A stretch of DNA of 45,160 bases. Source: Streptomyces sp. JJ66 (lineage in GTDB: Bacteria > Actinomycetota > Actinomycetes > Streptomycetales > Streptomycetaceae). The DNA lies in NCBI RefSeq assembly GCF_019303495.1, contig NZ_JAEVFI010000029.1, positions 1 to 45,160 of the forward strand, read 5' to 3'. The translations under genes were made by a program, and so were the position numbers. The notes beneath the pieces were generated by a model, which was not told the DNA's origin, made no database searches, and worked only from the letters and a program-made list of their open reading frames with translations. Positions 42,460-45,160 of this stretch are shown in pieces; positions within the stretch are counted from its first letter, which is position 1, and each line of letters opens with the position of its first letter.

Positions 42460-42584
42460 CCCGCGCCGCCCGCACGGCGGCGTCTACGATGCCTCTGTCC
42501 CCGCAGTGCCCCGAACCGACCCCGCGACCTGCCGCTCCACCGTCGCAGCGGCCCCCGCCCCACCGCACGAGGAGCCGCACCGCC

Positions 42585-43794
<1,210 letters not shown>

Positions 43795-43802
<8 letters not shown>

Positions 43803-44616
43803 CCCCGTCCTCGTCGAGGACCCGGACGACCCCCGCCTGCGGGATTACAGCGGCCTCACCGACGTCGCCCTGCGCCGCCGCCGGGAACCGGCCGAGGGCC
43901 TGTTCATCGCCGAGGGCGACAAGGTCATCCGCCGGGCGCTCGCCGCCGGTTACCCCATGCGGTCCATGCTGCTGTCCGCCAAGTGGACGGAGGCGATGGC
44001 CGACGTCATCGCGCACACCTCCACCCCCGTCTACGTCGTCCCCCCAAGGGTGGCCGAGCAGGTCACCGGGTACCACGTGCACCGGGGCGCGCTCGCCGCG
44101 ATGCGGCGTCTCCCGCTGCCCGCGCCCGCCCGGCTCCTGGCGGGCGCGCACCGCGTCGTGGTGCTGGAGTCGGTCAACGACCACACCAACATCGGTGCCA
44201 TCTTCCGCAGCGCCGCCGCGCTGGGTATGGACGCGGTGCTGCTCTCACCGGACTGCGCCGACCCGCTCTACCGGCGCTCGGTGAAGGTCTCCATGGGCGC
44301 CGTCTTCGCCGTCCCCTACGCCCGGCTGGACGCCTGGCCCGACGGCCTGCACACCCTGCGCGACGCCGGATTCACCCTGCTCGCCCTCACCCCGGACCCG
44401 GCCGCCGTGCCCCTGGGCGAGGTAGTGGCCGGGCGCCTTGACCGGGCCGCGCTGATGCTCGGCGCCGAGGGCTCCGGCCTGACCCCGCGCGCGCTGGCAG
44501 CGGCCGACGTCCGCACCCGCATCCCGATGGCCCACGGTGTGGACTCCCTCAACGTGGGCGCCGCCGCGGCCGTCGCCTTCTACGCGGTGAGCGCGGACCC
44601 GGCCGCCGGAACGTGA
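43795..44616 (+). CDS. SpoU/TrmH family RNA 2'-O-methyltransferase (second copy)
   Basis: 273 residues from GTG 43795, which overlaps the end of cobA by eight bases. N-terminal substrate domain (about 15-105, LRDYSGLTDVALRRRREP and FIAEGDKVIRRALAAGYP), then the knotted SPOUT domain with motif 1 (VNDHTNIGAIFRSAAALGMD), motif 2 (LGAEGSGLTPRAL) and motif 3 (RIPMAHGVDSLNVGAAAAVA). All three motifs are intact. The target RNA is unknown. It differs clearly from the paralogue at 5208-6035. A 9-bp hairpin at 44665-44689 follows and may end transcription. Confidence 0.92.
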
Positions 44617-45140
44617 GACGGCGGGCGAGGCGGCGCAGGCCCCGCCGGGGCTGAGCCCCCGGGCCGGTCCCCGCCTGACCCGGGGACCGCCGCGGACCGC
44701 GCCGCCCCCGCCGGGACGCCGCCCAGCGCGTCGTTGTCGCCGCCCTCGCAGCCCTGCGCCGCCGCGATGCCCAGGGCCACCAGCAGTGTGACCGTCACGA
44801 ACACCACCAGCCGCTGCCGCAGCAGCCGCCGGTTGTGGCGCGGCACACCCGGGCGGCGGGCACCCGGGCGCGGCGGCGAACCGCTCCCCGCGCGGCCTGC
44901 GCCCGTCCGGCCGGTATCCGTCCGCCCCGCGCCCGTGCGGGCCACCGGCCGGGCACCGCCCGCCGCTGGACGCGGCAGCGAGGGGCGGGACTGGGCGGGC
45001 CGTGCCCGGCCCCGCAGAGGTTCCGCGCCCCGCCGCTCGGCGTCGGCCCGCCCGCGGGTGGCACCCGGACCGCCCGGCCGGGAGGCGGTGGACGCGGGCC
45101 GTGGCGTCGCGGGGCCGGGGCGCGGCGTGGGCCGGGGCAC
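44580..45140 (-). CDS. Hypothetical single-pass membrane protein, 5' end possibly outside window
   Basis: 186 residues from GTG 45140; the frame stays open to the window edge, so the real start may be outside. The first 105 residues are Arg/Pro/Gly-rich. One hydrophobic helix follows (RLVVFVTVTLLVALGIAAAQ), then a Cys and a Gly/Pro-rich tail. The topology looks sensible, but low complexity and very high GC make this uncertain. Its stop lies inside the convergent methyltransferase gene (37-base overlap). No family recognised. Confidence 0.45.
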   Translation of the reverse strand: MPRPTPRPGPATPRPASTASRPGGPGATRGRADAERRGAEPLRGRARPAQSRPSLPRPAAGGARPVARTGAGRTDTGRTGAGRAGSGSPPRPGARRPGVPRHNRRLLRQRLVVFVTVTLLVALGIAAAQGCEGGDNDALGGVPAGAARSAAVPGSGGDRPGGSAPAGPAPPRPPSHVPAAGSALTA

Positions 45141-45160
45141 CGGGCCCGGCGCCGCCCGGG

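Noticed and set aside
42456..42584. cobA start at GTG 42456 overlapping the cobT stop
   Set aside because: It would add 43 Pro/Arg-rich residues outside the family; ATG 42585 has GAGGAG and the expected N-terminus. Kept only as an alternative.

Overview
The window is chromosomal DNA of a Streptomyces or very close streptomycete. GC content is extreme, with G or C in nearly every third codon position. GTG starts and four-base start/stop overlaps are common, and several genes look leaderless with a TANNNT -10 box a few bases before the start. The gene set is also typical: a mycosin-type protease, a DUF1844 protein, a DUF1918 protein, argCJBDR, and cob genes next to metNIQ. No rRNA or tRNA gene, CRISPR array, prophage or insertion sequence was seen, so most of the window reads as conserved core chromosome.

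Layout. (1) 1-3164: end of a type VII secretion-associated pair (truncated membrane protein, mycosin protease), an SseB-like protein and a convergent DUF1844 gene. (2) 3252-11289: translation block infC-rpmI-rplT, a SpoU methyltransferase, an orphan soluble histidine kinase and pheS-pheT, closed by a 19-bp hairpin. infC appears to start at ATC behind a structured leader. (3) 11301-17429: 3-hydroxybutyryl-CoA dehydrogenase (minus), a Tat-exported GHL10 protein, a DUF1918 protein, a divergent EamA exporter/MocR regulator pair whose ATG codons overlap, a histidine-phosphatase-like protein without its catalytic histidines, and a small acidic protein. (4) 17550-26258: arginine biosynthesis argC-J-B-D-R, then argG and argH, with a minus-strand flavin-fold gene between argR and argG. 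argC and argG share an identically spaced ARG-type operator. Two tandemly duplicated mini-genes sit between argC and argJ. (5) 26337-33493: aldo/keto reductase, TetR-MFS efflux pair, PlsC acyltransferase, secreted glycerophosphodiesterase, GNAT, and two coupled small membrane proteins. (6) 33727-36824: methionine importer metNIQ behind a candidate Cys/Met leader peptide. (7) 36880-45140: GNAT, cobalamin genes cobL, bluB-cobT fusion and cobA/cysG, a second SpoU methyltransferase, and the end of a minus-strand membrane protein.

Working together: genes 17602-26258 cover most of the route from N-acetylglutamate to arginine, with their repressor (argF and the acetylglutamate-forming step are not here). 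The cob genes supply B12, the cofactor of MetH, next to a methionine importer. The most unusual signals are the argC-argJ mini-genes, the Cys/Met leader ORF before metN, the MocR/EamA overlapping starts with direct repeats, the shared argC/argG operator module, and the 1125-residue CobT fusion protein.
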